DNA of 64,000 bases from Tistrella mobilis KA081020-065 (GTDB lineage: Bacteria; Pseudomonadota; Alphaproteobacteria; Tistrellales; Tistrellaceae). Location: positions 248,001-312,000 of the forward strand of contig NC_017957.2 of NCBI RefSeq assembly GCF_000264455.2, in the 5' to 3' direction. Below are positions 1 through 8,218 of the stretch, in pieces. The notes under the pieces are model-generated. The model did not search any database. It had not been told where the DNA came from and worked only from the letters and a program-made list of their open reading frames with translations. The stretch's first letter is position 1. The number at the start of each line of letters is the position of its first letter. Position numbers and translations under genes: made by a program.

Positions 1-840
1 GAACAGCTCGCCTCGCTTGTCCTTGGCGCCTGCATGGTGCGTCATGGCCTCAAATCCGACCATCTGGGCCATGCCGGCGGCCTCCTGTCGCTGGCGGCCG
101 GCGGCCTGCTGATTCAGCGCGGCCTGCAGGGCCGCTGCATGCTCTATGAACGCCTCGGCATCGACACCAGGGGCGAGCAGGAGGTGAACGGCCGCAACAC
201 CTCTGAAATCCATGCCTCGGTGACCATCGACCGCCCGGCGGCGGAGCTGTACCGCGAATGGCGCGATCTGGAGCATCTGTCGCGCATCCTCTCTCATGTC
301 CACAGCATCCGCGAGATCGACGACACCACCTCGCGCTGGATCATCGACGGCCCGGCGGGCGAGAGCATCGGTTTCGTGTCGCGCATCACCCAGGACATTC
401 CCGACCGCCGCATCGCCTGGAGCACGACCGAAGAGGCCGATTTCCAGAATGCCGGCATGGTCGAATTCATCCCCGATACCGAAACCGGCGACGGCCGCAA
501 CCGCACCGAGGTGGCGGTGACGCTGCGCTACGAGGTGCCGGCCGGGCTGCTGGGCCGCATCGGCCAGTGGCTGATGCCGCGCCACCCCAAGCGCCAGCTG
601 ATGGACGATCTGCGCCGCTTCCGCCGGCGGATGGAAGAGAACGGCTCCGCCACCGGCGGTGCTGCCGCCGGATCGTCGGGCGGCTTCGGCACCGAGGTCG
701 GCGGCGGAGCGCCCGGAACCACGGGATCGGGCACCACGGGATCGGGCACCACGGGATCGGGCACGGCCCAGGCCTCGGCGCCCTTCACCCCCGGCAGGCA
801 GCCGGGCGGCAACGGCAAGTCGACCGGCCCGGGCCAGTGA
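1..840 (+). CDS. SRPBCC-family protein with N-terminal membrane segment, 5' end outside window
   Basis: The reading frame is open from base 1, so the true start lies upstream; the first internal ATG is at 34. The visible N-terminus is a glycine/leucine-rich hydrophobic stretch (about residues 13-31 from that ATG) like the DUF2892-type inner-membrane segment often found before this domain. Residues about 60-205 form an SRPBCC (START-like, coenzyme Q-binding/cyclase) domain, with the usual opening of a beta strand then IDRPAAELYREWRD. The C-terminus is a Gly/Ser/Thr tail containing three tandem copies of a 15-bp unit near 721-765. The family binds hydrophobic ligands; the ligand here is unknown. 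The stop overlaps the otsB start (GTGA), so the genes are probably cotranscribed. Confidence 0.75.
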   Translation, partial: EQLASLVLGACMVRHGLKSDHLGHAGGLLSLAAGGLLIQRGLQGRCMLYERLGIDTRGEQEVNGRNTSEIHASVTIDRPAAELYREWRDLEHLSRILSHVHSIREIDDTTSRWIIDGPAGESIGFVSRITQDIPDRRIAWSTTEEADFQNAGMVEFIPDTETGDGRNRTEVAVTLRYEVPAGLLGRIGQWLMPRHPKRQLMDDLRRFRRRMEENGSATGGAAAGSSGGFGTEVGGGAPGTTGSGTTGSGTTGSGTAQASAPFTPGRQPGGNGKSTGPGQ

Positions 841-1631
841 CCGTGGCGGCGCTGCGGCTGCCCGACCCCAGGCCCGACTGGGCGCTGTTTCTGGATGTGG
901 ATGGCTGCCTGGTCGACATCGCCCCAACCCCCGATGCGGTGGTGGTGGAACCGGGGTTGCCGGCGCTGCTCGACCGCCTGGCGGTCCGGTTCGGCGGTGC
1001 GCTCGCCCTGGTCAGCGGCCGGCCGCTGGCGGAACTGGAGCAGCTGTTCCACCCCGCCCGTCCGGCCGCCGCCGGCCAGCACGGGCTGGAATGGCGCGGA
1101 CGGCCGCCGCTGCCCCGGCCTGAGGGCTTCGAGGCGCTGGACGCGCCCCTTCAGGCCTTTGCCGAGGCCCATCCGGGCGTGCTGCTGGAGCGGAAATCCC
1201 ACGGGTTCGCCCTGCATTATCGCGCGGCCCCGGCCGCGGGGGCCGGCGCGCTGGCGCTGGCCCGCCGGCTGGCGGCGACGACGGCGCCGGAATTGCGGGT
1301 GATGCCGGGCAAGATGGTGGTGGAGCTTCGGATGGCGGGTGCCGACAAGGGTACCGCCATCCGCGCCTTCATGGAGGCGCCGCCGTTTCGTGGCCGGGTG
1401 CCGGTCTTCGCGGGCGACGACGTCACCGACGAGGACGGTTTCGCCATGGTCAATGCCATGGGCGGCCACTCGATCCGGGTCGGACCCGATATCGGGTCCG
1501 GACACGGGGCTCCACCTGCCAGCGCCGCACGCTGGACGGTGCCTGATGCGCCCGGTTTCCGCCGCTGGCTGGCCGGGCTTGTGGTGATGGACGAGCCGGC
1601 GGGTGAGGGAGCCGGCGGCCCCGGAACCTAA
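837..1631 (+). CDS. otsB: Trehalose-6-phosphate phosphatase
   Basis: A 264-residue HAD-superfamily phosphatase that removes the phosphate from trehalose 6-phosphate, the second step of trehalose synthesis in the cytoplasm. Motif I is FLDVDGCL, with the nucleophile and acid aspartates at about residues 20 and 22. Motif II is LVSGRP, the catalytic lysine lies in ADKGTAI, and motif IV is FAGDDVTDEDGF, which binds magnesium. I chose GTG 837 because it overlaps the preceding TGA and keeps a few residues before motif I; GTG 843 is possible. otsA follows after 90 bp, so the pair makes trehalose, most likely for osmotic or desiccation stress. Confidence 0.92.
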   Translation: MTVAALRLPDPRPDWALFLDVDGCLVDIAPTPDAVVVEPGLPALLDRLAVRFGGALALVSGRPLAELEQLFHPARPAAAGQHGLEWRGRPPLPRPEGFEALDAPLQAFAEAHPGVLLERKSHGFALHYRAAPAAGAGALALARRLAATTAPELRVMPGKMVVELRMAGADKGTAIRAFMEAPPFRGRVPVFAGDDVTDEDGFAMVNAMGGHSIRVGPDIGSGHGAPPASAARWTVPDAPGFRRWLAGLVVMDEPAGEGAGGPGT

Positions 1632-1721
1632 CCCCCCCTCTGCGGGTTATCGCGATGAATGAGTGTCGCGACGACGGCGCCGGCCAGGGCCGGCCCCGAT
1701 CGGAGCCTGGAGGGACGGATC

Positions 1722-3275
1722 TTGAAGCGACTTGTGGTGATTTCCAACCGCGTGGCCCGCGCAGATCCGCGGACCACCGAGGATGCGGGGGCGAGCGGCG
1801 GACTGGCCGTGGCCGTCCGCGAGGCCCTGAGCGAAACCGCCGGCCTGTGGTTCGGCTGGAGCGGCCAGTTGTCGGAGACGCCGGCCCTGCACGGACCCGA
1901 GATGCAGCCCGGCGGCTACCGCATCGCCACCGTCGACCTGACGCCGGCCGATCATCGCGGCTATTACAACGGCTATGCGAACGAGGCGCTGTGGCCGGTG
2001 CTGCACAGCGCACCGCATCTGATGCACCACGATGCCGACCGCTACACGGCCTATCGCTCGGTGAACCGCCAGTTCGTCGACCGGCTGCTGCCGCTGCTGC
2101 ATCCCGACGACATGATCTGGATCCACGATTATCACCTGCTGCCGGCGGCCGAAGAACTCAGGCGCCGGGGCCTGCGCAACCCGATCGGCTTCTTCCTGCA
2201 CACGCCCTTTCCGGCCGCGGATGCCTTCGCGGCCCTGCCCGAACACCGCGCCCTGGTGGAGGGGCTGGTCCATGCCGACCTGATCGGCTTCCAGACCGCA
2301 TCGGACCTGCGGGCCTTCCAGGACTATATCCGCTGGGAGGCGGGGGGCAGCGTCTCGATGGACGGGCGGATGGAGGCCTTCGGCCGCCATTTCCGGGCCT
2401 CGGTTTTCCCGATCTCGATCGATCCGGCCGCCTTTGCCCTGACGGCCGAACGCAATGCCGACAGCGACTATTGCCTGAAGCTTGCCCGCGGCACGGGGCG
2501 CGGCGCGCTGCTGCTGGGCGTCGACCGGCTGGACTATACCAAGGGCCTGCCGCACCGGATGCTGGCCTATGAACGCCTGCTGGAGCTGCAGCCGGATCTG
2601 CGCCGCCGGATGGCTTTCGTGCAGATCGCCTCGCAATCGCGCAGCAAGCTGCCGGAATATGTCGCCATCCGGCGCGAGCTGGAAGAGATCAGCGGCCGGA
2701 TCAACGGCCGCTTCTCGGAACCCGACTGGACGCCGCTGCGCTACATCAATCGCGGCATCCCGCGCGAAACGCTGGCAGGCGTGCTGCGCATGGCCCGGAT
2801 GGCGGTGGTGACACCGCTGCATGACGGCATGAACCTGGTTGCGAAGGAATATGTCGCGGCCCAGAACCCCGAAGATCCGGGCGTGCTGATGCTGTCGCGC
2901 TTCGCAGGTGCCGCGCAGGAACTGGACGCCGCCCTGATCGTGAACCCGCTCGACCACGACGAAACCGCGCGCCGCATGCATCAGGGCCTGACCATGAGCC
3001 TTGAAGAACGCCGCGAGCGCTGGGAGGCGATGATGGCGGTGCTCTCGGCCAACGATGTCAGCCGCTGGTGGCGCAGCTTCGTCCGCGCGCTGGCCGACGC
3101 CGCCAACCCCACCGCCCAACCCCCCACCGGCCGCCTGCTCCGCCGCGACCACCCGCGCCTCGCCGCCGAGGGCAGCGCTGTGGCGAAGCGCGAAGGCTTC
3201 GTGCGGGAAACGGGGGCCGCAACCTCCGGACGGGCGCATAACGGGTTGTTGATGCGGGCAAGTGGCGACGCCTGA
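1722..3275 (+). CDS. otsA: Trehalose-6-phosphate synthase (GT20)
   Basis: A GT20 glycosyltransferase that joins UDP-glucose and glucose 6-phosphate into trehalose 6-phosphate. Family motifs appear in order: VVISNRVA at the start, GGLAVAV (glycine loop), DYHLLP, FFLHTPFP, GVDRLDYTKGLPHR, QIASQSRS, and TPLHDGMNLVAKEY near the end. I chose TTG 1722 because a strong Shine-Dalgarno (GGAGGG, 1709-1714) sits seven bases upstream and the product then begins just before VVISNR as in relatives. ATG 1659 in the same frame would add 21 residues with no family counterpart. The product is 517 residues. It acts immediately upstream of OtsB in the pathway. Confidence 0.92.
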   Translation: MKRLVVISNRVARADPRTTEDAGASGGLAVAVREALSETAGLWFGWSGQLSETPALHGPEMQPGGYRIATVDLTPADHRGYYNGYANEALWPVLHSAPHLMHHDADRYTAYRSVNRQFVDRLLPLLHPDDMIWIHDYHLLPAAEELRRRGLRNPIGFFLHTPFPAADAFAALPEHRALVEGLVHADLIGFQTASDLRAFQDYIRWEAGGSVSMDGRMEAFGRHFRASVFPISIDPAAFALTAERNADSDYCLKLARGTGRGALLLGVDRLDYTKGLPHRMLAYERLLELQPDLRRRMAFVQIASQSRSKLPEYVAIRRELEEISGRINGRFSEPDWTPLRYINRGIPRETLAGVLRMARMAVVTPLHDGMNLVAKEYVAAQNPEDPGVLMLSRFAGAAQELDAALIVNPLDHDETARRMHQGLTMSLEERRERWEAMMAVLSANDVSRWWRSFVRALADAANPTAQPPTGRLLRRDHPRLAAEGSAVAKREGFVRETGAATSGRAHNGLLMRASGDA

Positions 3276-3307
3276 CCTGTCCGCGACCCCTGCCACCTGC
3301 AGAAAGC

Positions 3308-3335
3308 CCCGCCCTGCCCGAAGGGCAGCGGCGGG
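3308..3335. terminator. Candidate bidirectional hairpin between convergent genes
   Basis: A GC-rich hairpin lies in the 91-bp gap between the convergent otsA and TRAP permease genes. CTGCCC (3314-3319) pairs with GGGCAG (3323-3328) across a GAA loop. The stem continues with CCCGCC (3308-3313) against GGCGGG (3330-3335) past one bulged C. There is no clear U tract, so it may only be a 3'-end stabiliser. Confidence 0.4.
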
Positions 3336-3366
3336 CGGGATGAGGCCTGCGTGTGGTGGCGGCGCG

Positions 3367-4686
3367 CTACCCCGCCACCATCAGCTTCGGTAGCCACAGC
3401 ACCAGTTCGGGGAAGGCCGCGCAGAGGCCCAACCCCACCAGCTGAAGCAGGACGAAGGGGATGATGCCGCGATAGACCGTGCCCATGCCGATGTCCGGTG
3501 GCAGCGTGCCCTTCAGATAGAACAGGGTGTAGCCGAAGGGCGGGCTGATATAGGCGGTCTGGGCCGAGACCATGAACAGGATGCCGAACCAGAGCGGGTC
3601 GAAATCCAGGAGCTGGATCACCGGCAGGAAGACCGGCACGCAGAGCAGGATGATGCCGATCTCGTCGAGGAACAGGCCGAGGAAGACCAGCACGCCCATC
3701 ATCGCTGCCAGGACCAGCCAGCGGTTGGCGTCCAGGTCGCGGATGAACTCCAGCAGGAAATCGGCGCCGCCGGTGCCGGTGAAGATCGCCACGAACGCCT
3801 TGGCGCCCATGGTGATCCACAGGATCATCGCGGTGACCTTGATCGTGTCCATGCCGGCGCCGGACAGCATGGCGAGGCTGAGCCGGCGCTCCACCGCGGC
3901 CGAGATGACCGCACCGGCCACCCCCACCGCCGCCGCCTCGGTCGGCGTGGCAATGCCGGCATAGATGCTGCCGAGCACGCCGATGATGATCAGGAAGGGC
4001 AGGATCAGCGCGCGCAGCGAGCGGATGCGCGCGCCCCAGGCGACGGGGGAGGGGTCGCGTGGCGCGATCGACGGGTCGATCAGGCTGCGGATGATGATGT
4101 AGGCGACATAGAGCCCGGCCAGCAGCAGGCCCGGAATGATGCCGCCGATGAACATCTGGCCGATCGAGACCTGGGCGGTGACGGCATAGACGATGGTCAC
4201 CACCGATGGCGGGATCAGGATGCCGAGCGTGCCGCCGGCGCAGATCGTGCCCAGCGCCAGGCGCTGGTCGTAGCCGCGCTTCAGCATCGAGGGCAGGGCC
4301 AGGATGCCCATGGCCGCGACCGCGGCACCCACGATGCCGGTCATCGCCGCCATGATCGTGCAGATAATCACCGTGCCGATCGCAAGCCCGCCGGGCAGGC
4401 GGTTGAACCACAGCTCCATCGCCTTGTAGAGCGATTCGATGATGCCCGAGCGCTGCAGCACGCTCGCCATCATCACATAGAGCGGGATCGACATCAGCGA
4501 GTCCGAGCGCATGGTGTCGAAGATCTGCAGCACGGTGATGGTCAGCGCCGCCGGATCCCAGAGCAGCACCGTGAACAGGATCGCAAGCCCGCCCAGCACG
4601 AAGGCGAGCGGCAGACCGGTCAGCATCAGCCCGACCAGGCCCGCAAACATCCAGATCAGGACGCCTTCCGACGCGATGCCGGTCAT
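3367..4686 (-). CDS. TRAP transporter large permease (DctM family)
   Basis: A 439-residue polytopic inner-membrane protein of the DctM family, the ion-coupled channel subunit of a TRAP uptake system. It is hydrophobic throughout with about 12 predicted helices. Typical family stretches include the N-terminal LTGLPLAFVLGG, ICAGGTLGILIPPSVV, and ATPTEAAAVGVAGA. Its ATG overlaps the stop of the small permease gene (ATGA at 4683-4686), indicating translational coupling. It is last in a minus-strand series of HMG-CoA reductase, binding protein, small permease and large permease. That context suggests mevalonate or a related hydroxy acid as cargo; the substrate is inferred. Confidence 0.9.
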   Translation of the reverse strand: MTGIASEGVLIWMFAGLVGLMLTGLPLAFVLGGLAILFTVLLWDPAALTITVLQIFDTMRSDSLMSIPLYVMMASVLQRSGIIESLYKAMELWFNRLPGGLAIGTVIICTIMAAMTGIVGAAVAAMGILALPSMLKRGYDQRLALGTICAGGTLGILIPPSVVTIVYAVTAQVSIGQMFIGGIIPGLLLAGLYVAYIIIRSLIDPSIAPRDPSPVAWGARIRSLRALILPFLIIIGVLGSIYAGIATPTEAAAVGVAGAVISAAVERRLSLAMLSGAGMDTIKVTAMILWITMGAKAFVAIFTGTGGADFLLEFIRDLDANRWLVLAAMMGVLVFLGLFLDEIGIILLCVPVFLPVIQLLDFDPLWFGILFMVSAQTAYISPPFGYTLFYLKGTLPPDIGMGTVYRGIIPFVLLQLVGLGLCAAFPELVLWLPKLMVAG

Positions 4687-5240
4687 GCCACACCTGCCCG
4701 GGGCCGGCCGGCACCGTTCATCGGGTCGTCACCGCCGCAGAGCTGGATGGCGGCGCGCAGGAATTCCGCCACGGCCTGCAGGAACAGCAGAGCGAGTGCG
4801 CCGGGCAGGAAGAATTTGGTCCACCAGATCTCGGGGTTCCAGGACGAGAAGCTGGTCTCGCCCAGCTCCCAGGAATTGACCGCAAGCGGCCAGGACAACT
4901 CGATCAGCACCCAGGAGAAGCCCATGATCACCAGCTGGCCGAAGGCATCGAAGACGAGCTGAAGCCGCCGGCCGACCGATTTGTGGAGGATGTCGATATT
5001 CACATGGCCGTGGATGTGCAGCAGCCAGGGCCCGGCGGTCAGGAAATAGGGGCCGAAGACCAGCGTGGCGGATTCCATCGCCCAGTTGGTCGGCGCATCG
5101 AAGAAATAGCGCGAGACCACCTCGAACAGGATCACCGGCACGACCACGAACATGACGAGCGCGGCCAGCCGGGCGAGAAGATGGTTGAAGGCGGTGACGG
5201 CCGTGCAATAGCCGCGGACCACCCCGACAAGGGCGGACAT
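4683..5240 (-). CDS. TRAP transporter small permease (DctQ family)
   Basis: A 185-residue membrane protein with four predicted helices, the small permease subunit that pairs with DctM. A typical family stretch is VVSRYFFDAPTNWAME followed by FGPYFLTAGPWLLHIHGHVNIDI. I chose ATG 5240 because GGAGGAT precedes it on the minus strand. The frame stays open further upstream only because it runs through the 66-bp repeat array. It is separated from the binding-protein gene by 344 bp of hairpin repeats and is coupled to the large permease by a 4-bp overlap. Confidence 0.88.
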   Translation of the reverse strand: MSALVGVVRGYCTAVTAFNHLLARLAALVMFVVVPVILFEVVSRYFFDAPTNWAMESATLVFGPYFLTAGPWLLHIHGHVNIDILHKSVGRRLQLVFDAFGQLVIMGFSWVLIELSWPLAVNSWELGETSFSSWNPEIWWTKFFLPGALALLFLQAVAEFLRAAIQLCGGDDPMNGAGRPRAGVA

Positions 5241-5355
5241 CAGGATCCTCCGCACCGGAACCGGACGAAGGCGGCGGGACAAAGGCCCCGCCGCCCGGCG
5301 ATGTTGTGTTGTGGGGGCAGGCCGCCCCGATCGCCGCCGCCGCCGGGACATCATA

Positions 5356-5380
5356 CAGCCGCACCTTGTCGGTGCGGCTG
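5356..5380. other. Perfect 10-bp hairpin beside the repeat array
   Basis: CAGCCGCACC (5356-5365) and GGTGCGGCTG (5371-5380) form a perfect ten-pair stem with a five-base loop. It directly abuts the first 66-bp repeat and lies 116 bp before the small permease start in the direction of transcription. There is no T run, so RNA processing or 3'-end stabilisation is as likely as termination. Confidence 0.55.
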
Positions 5381-5578
5381 CAAGCCGCCATTGAGGCGGC
5401 GGCCAAGGGCACGGGAGTGCCCGCCCGGCGAGGGACTGACAAACCCCAAGCCGCCATTGAGGCGGCGGCCAAGGGCACGGGAGTGCCCGCCCGGCGAGGG
5501 ACTGACAAACCCCAAGCCGCCATTGAGGCGGCGGCCAAGGGTGCGGCAGCACCCGCCCGGCGAGGGGCTAAAAAAAAC
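5381..5578. repeat. Three tandem 66-bp hairpin repeats between TRAP binding-protein and permease genes
   Basis: Three copies start at 5381, 5447 and 5513, with a period of exactly 66 bp. Copies 1 and 2 are identical apart from the joints; copy 3 has diverged. Each unit holds two inverted repeats: GCCGCC-N5-GGCGGC, and a GGGCAC/GTGCCC stem. In copy 3 the second stem is GGGTGC/GCACCC, so both sides changed together and pairing is kept. The array fills most of the 344-bp gap between the binding-protein and permease genes. By analogy with hairpins in other binding-protein transport operons, it could protect the upstream mRNA from 3' decay and lower permease expression. Confidence 0.85.
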
Positions 5579-5584
5579 CTCCCC

Positions 5585-6661
5585 TCAACCCAGCAGGCCC
5601 AGTTCCTTCATGAACCCGACCTGGCTGTCCAGGATGCGGGTGGCGAGCGCATCGTCCTTGGTGGCGACGCGCCACTGGGCCTCGGCCTTCGGGCGATTGG
5701 CGCGGATGTCGGCCGGGTCGAGTTCGACGATCTCCACGCCCGCCTCGCGGTATTTGGCCAGCGAGGCCACGTCCTGCACCACGATATGCTGGCGCAGCGC
5801 CGCCGAAGTCTCGCGGGCCGCCACCGCCAGCACCGCCTTGTATTCCGCCGGCAGGGCCTCGTAGGCGGCCTTGTTCGCCACATAGCTGGTGGCGGTGGTC
5901 GGCTGGTGGACGCCGGGCAGGATGATGAATTTGGCAACCTCGGCCAGGCCGGCCTGGAGGTTGGCGGTCAGGTCGCCGCGGTCGGCGATGTCGATCACGC
6001 CCTTTTCCAGCGCCGAATAGACTTCGGCCGTCGGCAGCGGCGTCACCGCGACACCCATGGCGCCCATCACGCTGGAGGCGAGGCCGACGAAACGGCCCTT
6101 CTTGCCCTGGAACTCTTCGATCGACGAGATCTTCACCTTCGAATGGATCGGCTCCTGGCCATAGACGGTGGGGGCGATATACATCAGCCCGGCCTTGCCA
6201 TAGGCCTCGCGCGCCATGTCGAGACCGCCCTTTTCATAGAACCAGGCTTCGTACTGGTCGCTTTCGGGGAAGCCGAAGGGCACGGTGGAGGTGAAGGCGA
6301 AGGCCGGGATCTTGCCGGCCTCGTAGCCGTCGAAGGTCTTCATCATCTGGAAGGCACCGGCGCGGACCGCGTCGAAAGCCTGGTTGGCCGGCACCAGCTG
6401 ACCGGCGGTGAAGGTCTGGATTTCGAAGCCGCCGCCGGTCAACTCCTTCACCCGGTCGGCGAAGAGCTGCTCGAACTTCATCGGCGTGGTGTTGGCGTCC
6501 CACAGCGCCTGCATGCGCCACTTGACCGGCTGGCCGGCGGCGCGGGCGACATGGGGTGCGGCAAAGGTGCCGGCACCGGCGGCCACGGCGGCACCGGCGG
6601 CGGCGATGCCGCCGGCGCGCTTCAGCAGGCCGCGGCGGGTGGTCTGGTCATGGCTGGTCAT
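5585..6661 (-). CDS. TRAP transporter substrate-binding protein (DctP family)
   Basis: A 358-residue periplasmic binding protein of the DctP family, which captures the ligand for the small and large permeases. The N-terminus carries a twin-arginine signal: TTRRGLLKRAGG, an alanine-rich hydrophobic core, then a likely cut after APHVARA. ATG 6661 is the first start in frame with this signal; a second ATG lies nine bases downstream. It follows the HMG-CoA reductase gene by 61 bp. Cotranscription with that enzyme makes mevalonate the leading ligand candidate, which is an inference from context only. Confidence 0.9.
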   Translation of the reverse strand: MTSHDQTTRRGLLKRAGGIAAAGAAVAAGAGTFAAPHVARAAGQPVKWRMQALWDANTTPMKFEQLFADRVKELTGGGFEIQTFTAGQLVPANQAFDAVRAGAFQMMKTFDGYEAGKIPAFAFTSTVPFGFPESDQYEAWFYEKGGLDMAREAYGKAGLMYIAPTVYGQEPIHSKVKISSIEEFQGKKGRFVGLASSVMGAMGVAVTPLPTAEVYSALEKGVIDIADRGDLTANLQAGLAEVAKFIILPGVHQPTTATSYVANKAAYEALPAEYKAVLAVAARETSAALRQHIVVQDVASLAKYREAGVEIVELDPADIRANRPKAEAQWRVATKDDALATRILDSQVGFMKELGLLG

Positions 6662-6722
6662 CGGTTTTCTCCCCAGGATCGTCAGCCGGATGTGACTGGC
6701 TGCTTGTGATTGGCGCCGGGGA

Positions 6723-8027
6723 TCAACCCCGGCGCAGCGCGTCGAGAAGTTCGCGGGCGCGGTCGACGCGCACGTCATGGGCGGCGGCCAGCTGCTTCGC
6801 CACGGCCTCGATCTCGGCCCCTTCGGCTCCGGCCAGGATGGCGATGTTGCGGGCGTGCAGCGCCATATGGCCGCGCTGGATGCCCTCGGTCGCAAGTGCG
6901 CGCAGGGCGGCCATGTTCTGGGCCAGGCCCACCGCCACCGTCACCTCGGCCAGTTCCTGCGCGGTTTCGACCTTCAGAATGCGCAGGGCGGCCTGGGCGA
7001 GCGGATGGGTCTTGGTGGCACCGCCCACCAGGCCCAGTGCCATCGGCATTTCCAGCGTGCCGACCAGATTGCCGTCGCGGTCGCGCTCCCAGGTGGTGAG
7101 CGAGGTATAGCGCCCGTCCTTCACCGCGAAGGCATGGGCGCCGGCCTCGATCGCCCGCCAGTCATTGCCGGTGGCGACCACGACCGGGTCGATGCCGTTC
7201 ATGATGCCCTTGTTGTGGGTGGCGGCCCGGTAGGGGTCGATCGCGGCGAATTCCGCCGCCTCGACGATGCCGGTCACCATGTCCTCGCCCGAGACGGTTT
7301 TCGTTGCGAGTGCGGCGGGCGAGACCCGCACACTGGCGCGGGCCAGGCGCAGATCGGCCAGGTTCGACAGGATGCGCAGCCGCACCCGGCCGCCGGCCGC
7401 CTGCTCCACCAGCGGTGCCACCGCTTCGGCCATGGTGTTGACCGTGTTGGCGCCCATGGCGTCGCGGACATCGACCAGCAGGTGCATCACCACCATCGGC
7501 CCGACCCGGCTTTCCGGGAAGACATGGACCTCGATGTCGCGGCAGCCGCCGCCCAGGCTGACCAGCTTGGCATCCTTGGCATTGGCGGCGGCGATGATCG
7601 CCTCGCGTGCCGCCAGGATGCGCAGCCGCGCGCCCCAGGGGTCGGTCACGTCCAGGACCTGGACCTGCGCGCGCATGATCGGGGCGGTGCTGGAGGTCTC
7701 GAAGCCGATGTCGTTGCTGCGGGCGATGCGCGCCATATACGACGCCGCCGCCACCACCGACGGCTCTTCGACCACCATCGGGATCAGGTAGTCGCGGCCG
7801 TTGATGCGGAAATTGGTCGCCACGCCCATCGGCAGCTGGAAGGTGCCGATCACGTTCTCGATCATGCCGTTGGCACGATCGACGGCAAGCGCCGCGGGGT
7901 CGGCCAGCAGGGCCTGGTCGGCGGCATCGAGGCCGGCCGCGCGGGCGAGTTCGGCCAGCCGCTCGGCCGGGGTGAGGTTGCGATAGTTTTCGAGGCGCGA
8001 ATTGAGCGCGCTGCCGCAGGCCTGCAT
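6723..8027 (-). CDS. mvaA: Degradative (class II) hydroxymethylglutaryl-CoA reductase
   Basis: A 434-residue enzyme that oxidises mevalonate plus CoA to HMG-CoA with NAD+, the entry step of mevalonate catabolism. It resembles the Pseudomonas mevalonii enzyme over its whole length. Landmarks are MIENVIGTF (Glu57), the catalytic glutamate in VEEPSVVAA (about Glu88), [21 protein letters not shown] with the catalytic lysine, [11 protein letters not shown], and [16 protein letters not shown] with the C-terminal histidine. It is first in the minus-strand unit with the TRAP genes and divergent from the MocR regulator. No HMG-CoA lyase, the next enzyme of the pathway, is present in the window. Confidence 0.93.
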   Translation of the reverse strand: MQACGSALNSRLENYRNLTPAERLAELARAAGLDAADQALLADPAALAVDRANGMIENVIGTFQLPMGVATNFRINGRDYLIPMVVEEPSVVAAASYMARIARSNDIGFETSSTAPIMRAQVQVLDVTDPWGARLRILAAREAIIAAANAKDAKLVSLGGGCRDIEVHVFPESRVGPMVVMHLLVDVRDAMGANTVNTMAEAVAPLVEQAAGGRVRLRILSNLADLRLARASVRVSPAALATKTVSGEDMVTGIVEAAEFAAIDPYRAATHNKGIMNGIDPVVVATGNDWRAIEAGAHAFAVKDGRYTSLTTWERDRDGNLVGTLEMPMALGLVGGATKTHPLAQAALRILKVETAQELAEVTVAVGLAQNMAALRALATEGIQRGHMALHARNIAILAGAEGAEIEAVAKQLAAAHDVRVDRARELLDALRRG

Positions 8028-8100
8028 GTTTCCTCCGTGTGTCCGGCGTCCCGGCCTTCGCCGGCCCCGGAAGCATGGCGCATCGCAGGGCGGGGAAGGA

Positions 8101-8130
8101 TTGTGACTTGGGCAATGATTGTCCTATGAT
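8101..8130 (+). promoter_or_regulatory. Candidate promoter of the MocR gene
   Basis: TTGTGA (8101-8106) and TATGAT (8125-8130) are separated by 18 bp and point toward the MocR gene. The distance to the ATG at 8219 leaves room for the operator at 8173-8200. This is sequence resemblance only. Confidence 0.4.
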
Positions 8131-8172
8131 CCGGGGGACGGACAAGGGACGGTCGGACGGTTCATCACCATG

Positions 8173-8200
8173 ACTGTCCCAGTCGTCTTCATGGGACAGT
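8173..8200. promoter_or_regulatory. Perfect 9-bp inverted repeat, probable MocR operator
   Basis: ACTGTCCCA (8173-8181) and TGGGACAGT (8192-8200) are perfect inverted copies separated by 10 bp, so the half sites are 19 bp apart, about two helical turns. The repeat lies in the 191-bp gap between the divergent HMG-CoA reductase and MocR genes and ends 18 bp before the regulator's ATG. Related half sites (ATTGTCC near 8118, GGACAAG near 8140) lie upstream. Position and symmetry fit autoregulation and control of the catabolic unit by the adjacent regulator. Confidence 0.6.
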
Positions 8201-8218
8201 TTGGCGGACGGCTTCAAT

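Noticed and set aside
5381-5578. A CRISPR-like repeat array
   Set aside because: The 66-bp units are directly joined with no variable spacers, there are no cas genes, and each unit is itself a double hairpin between transport genes.
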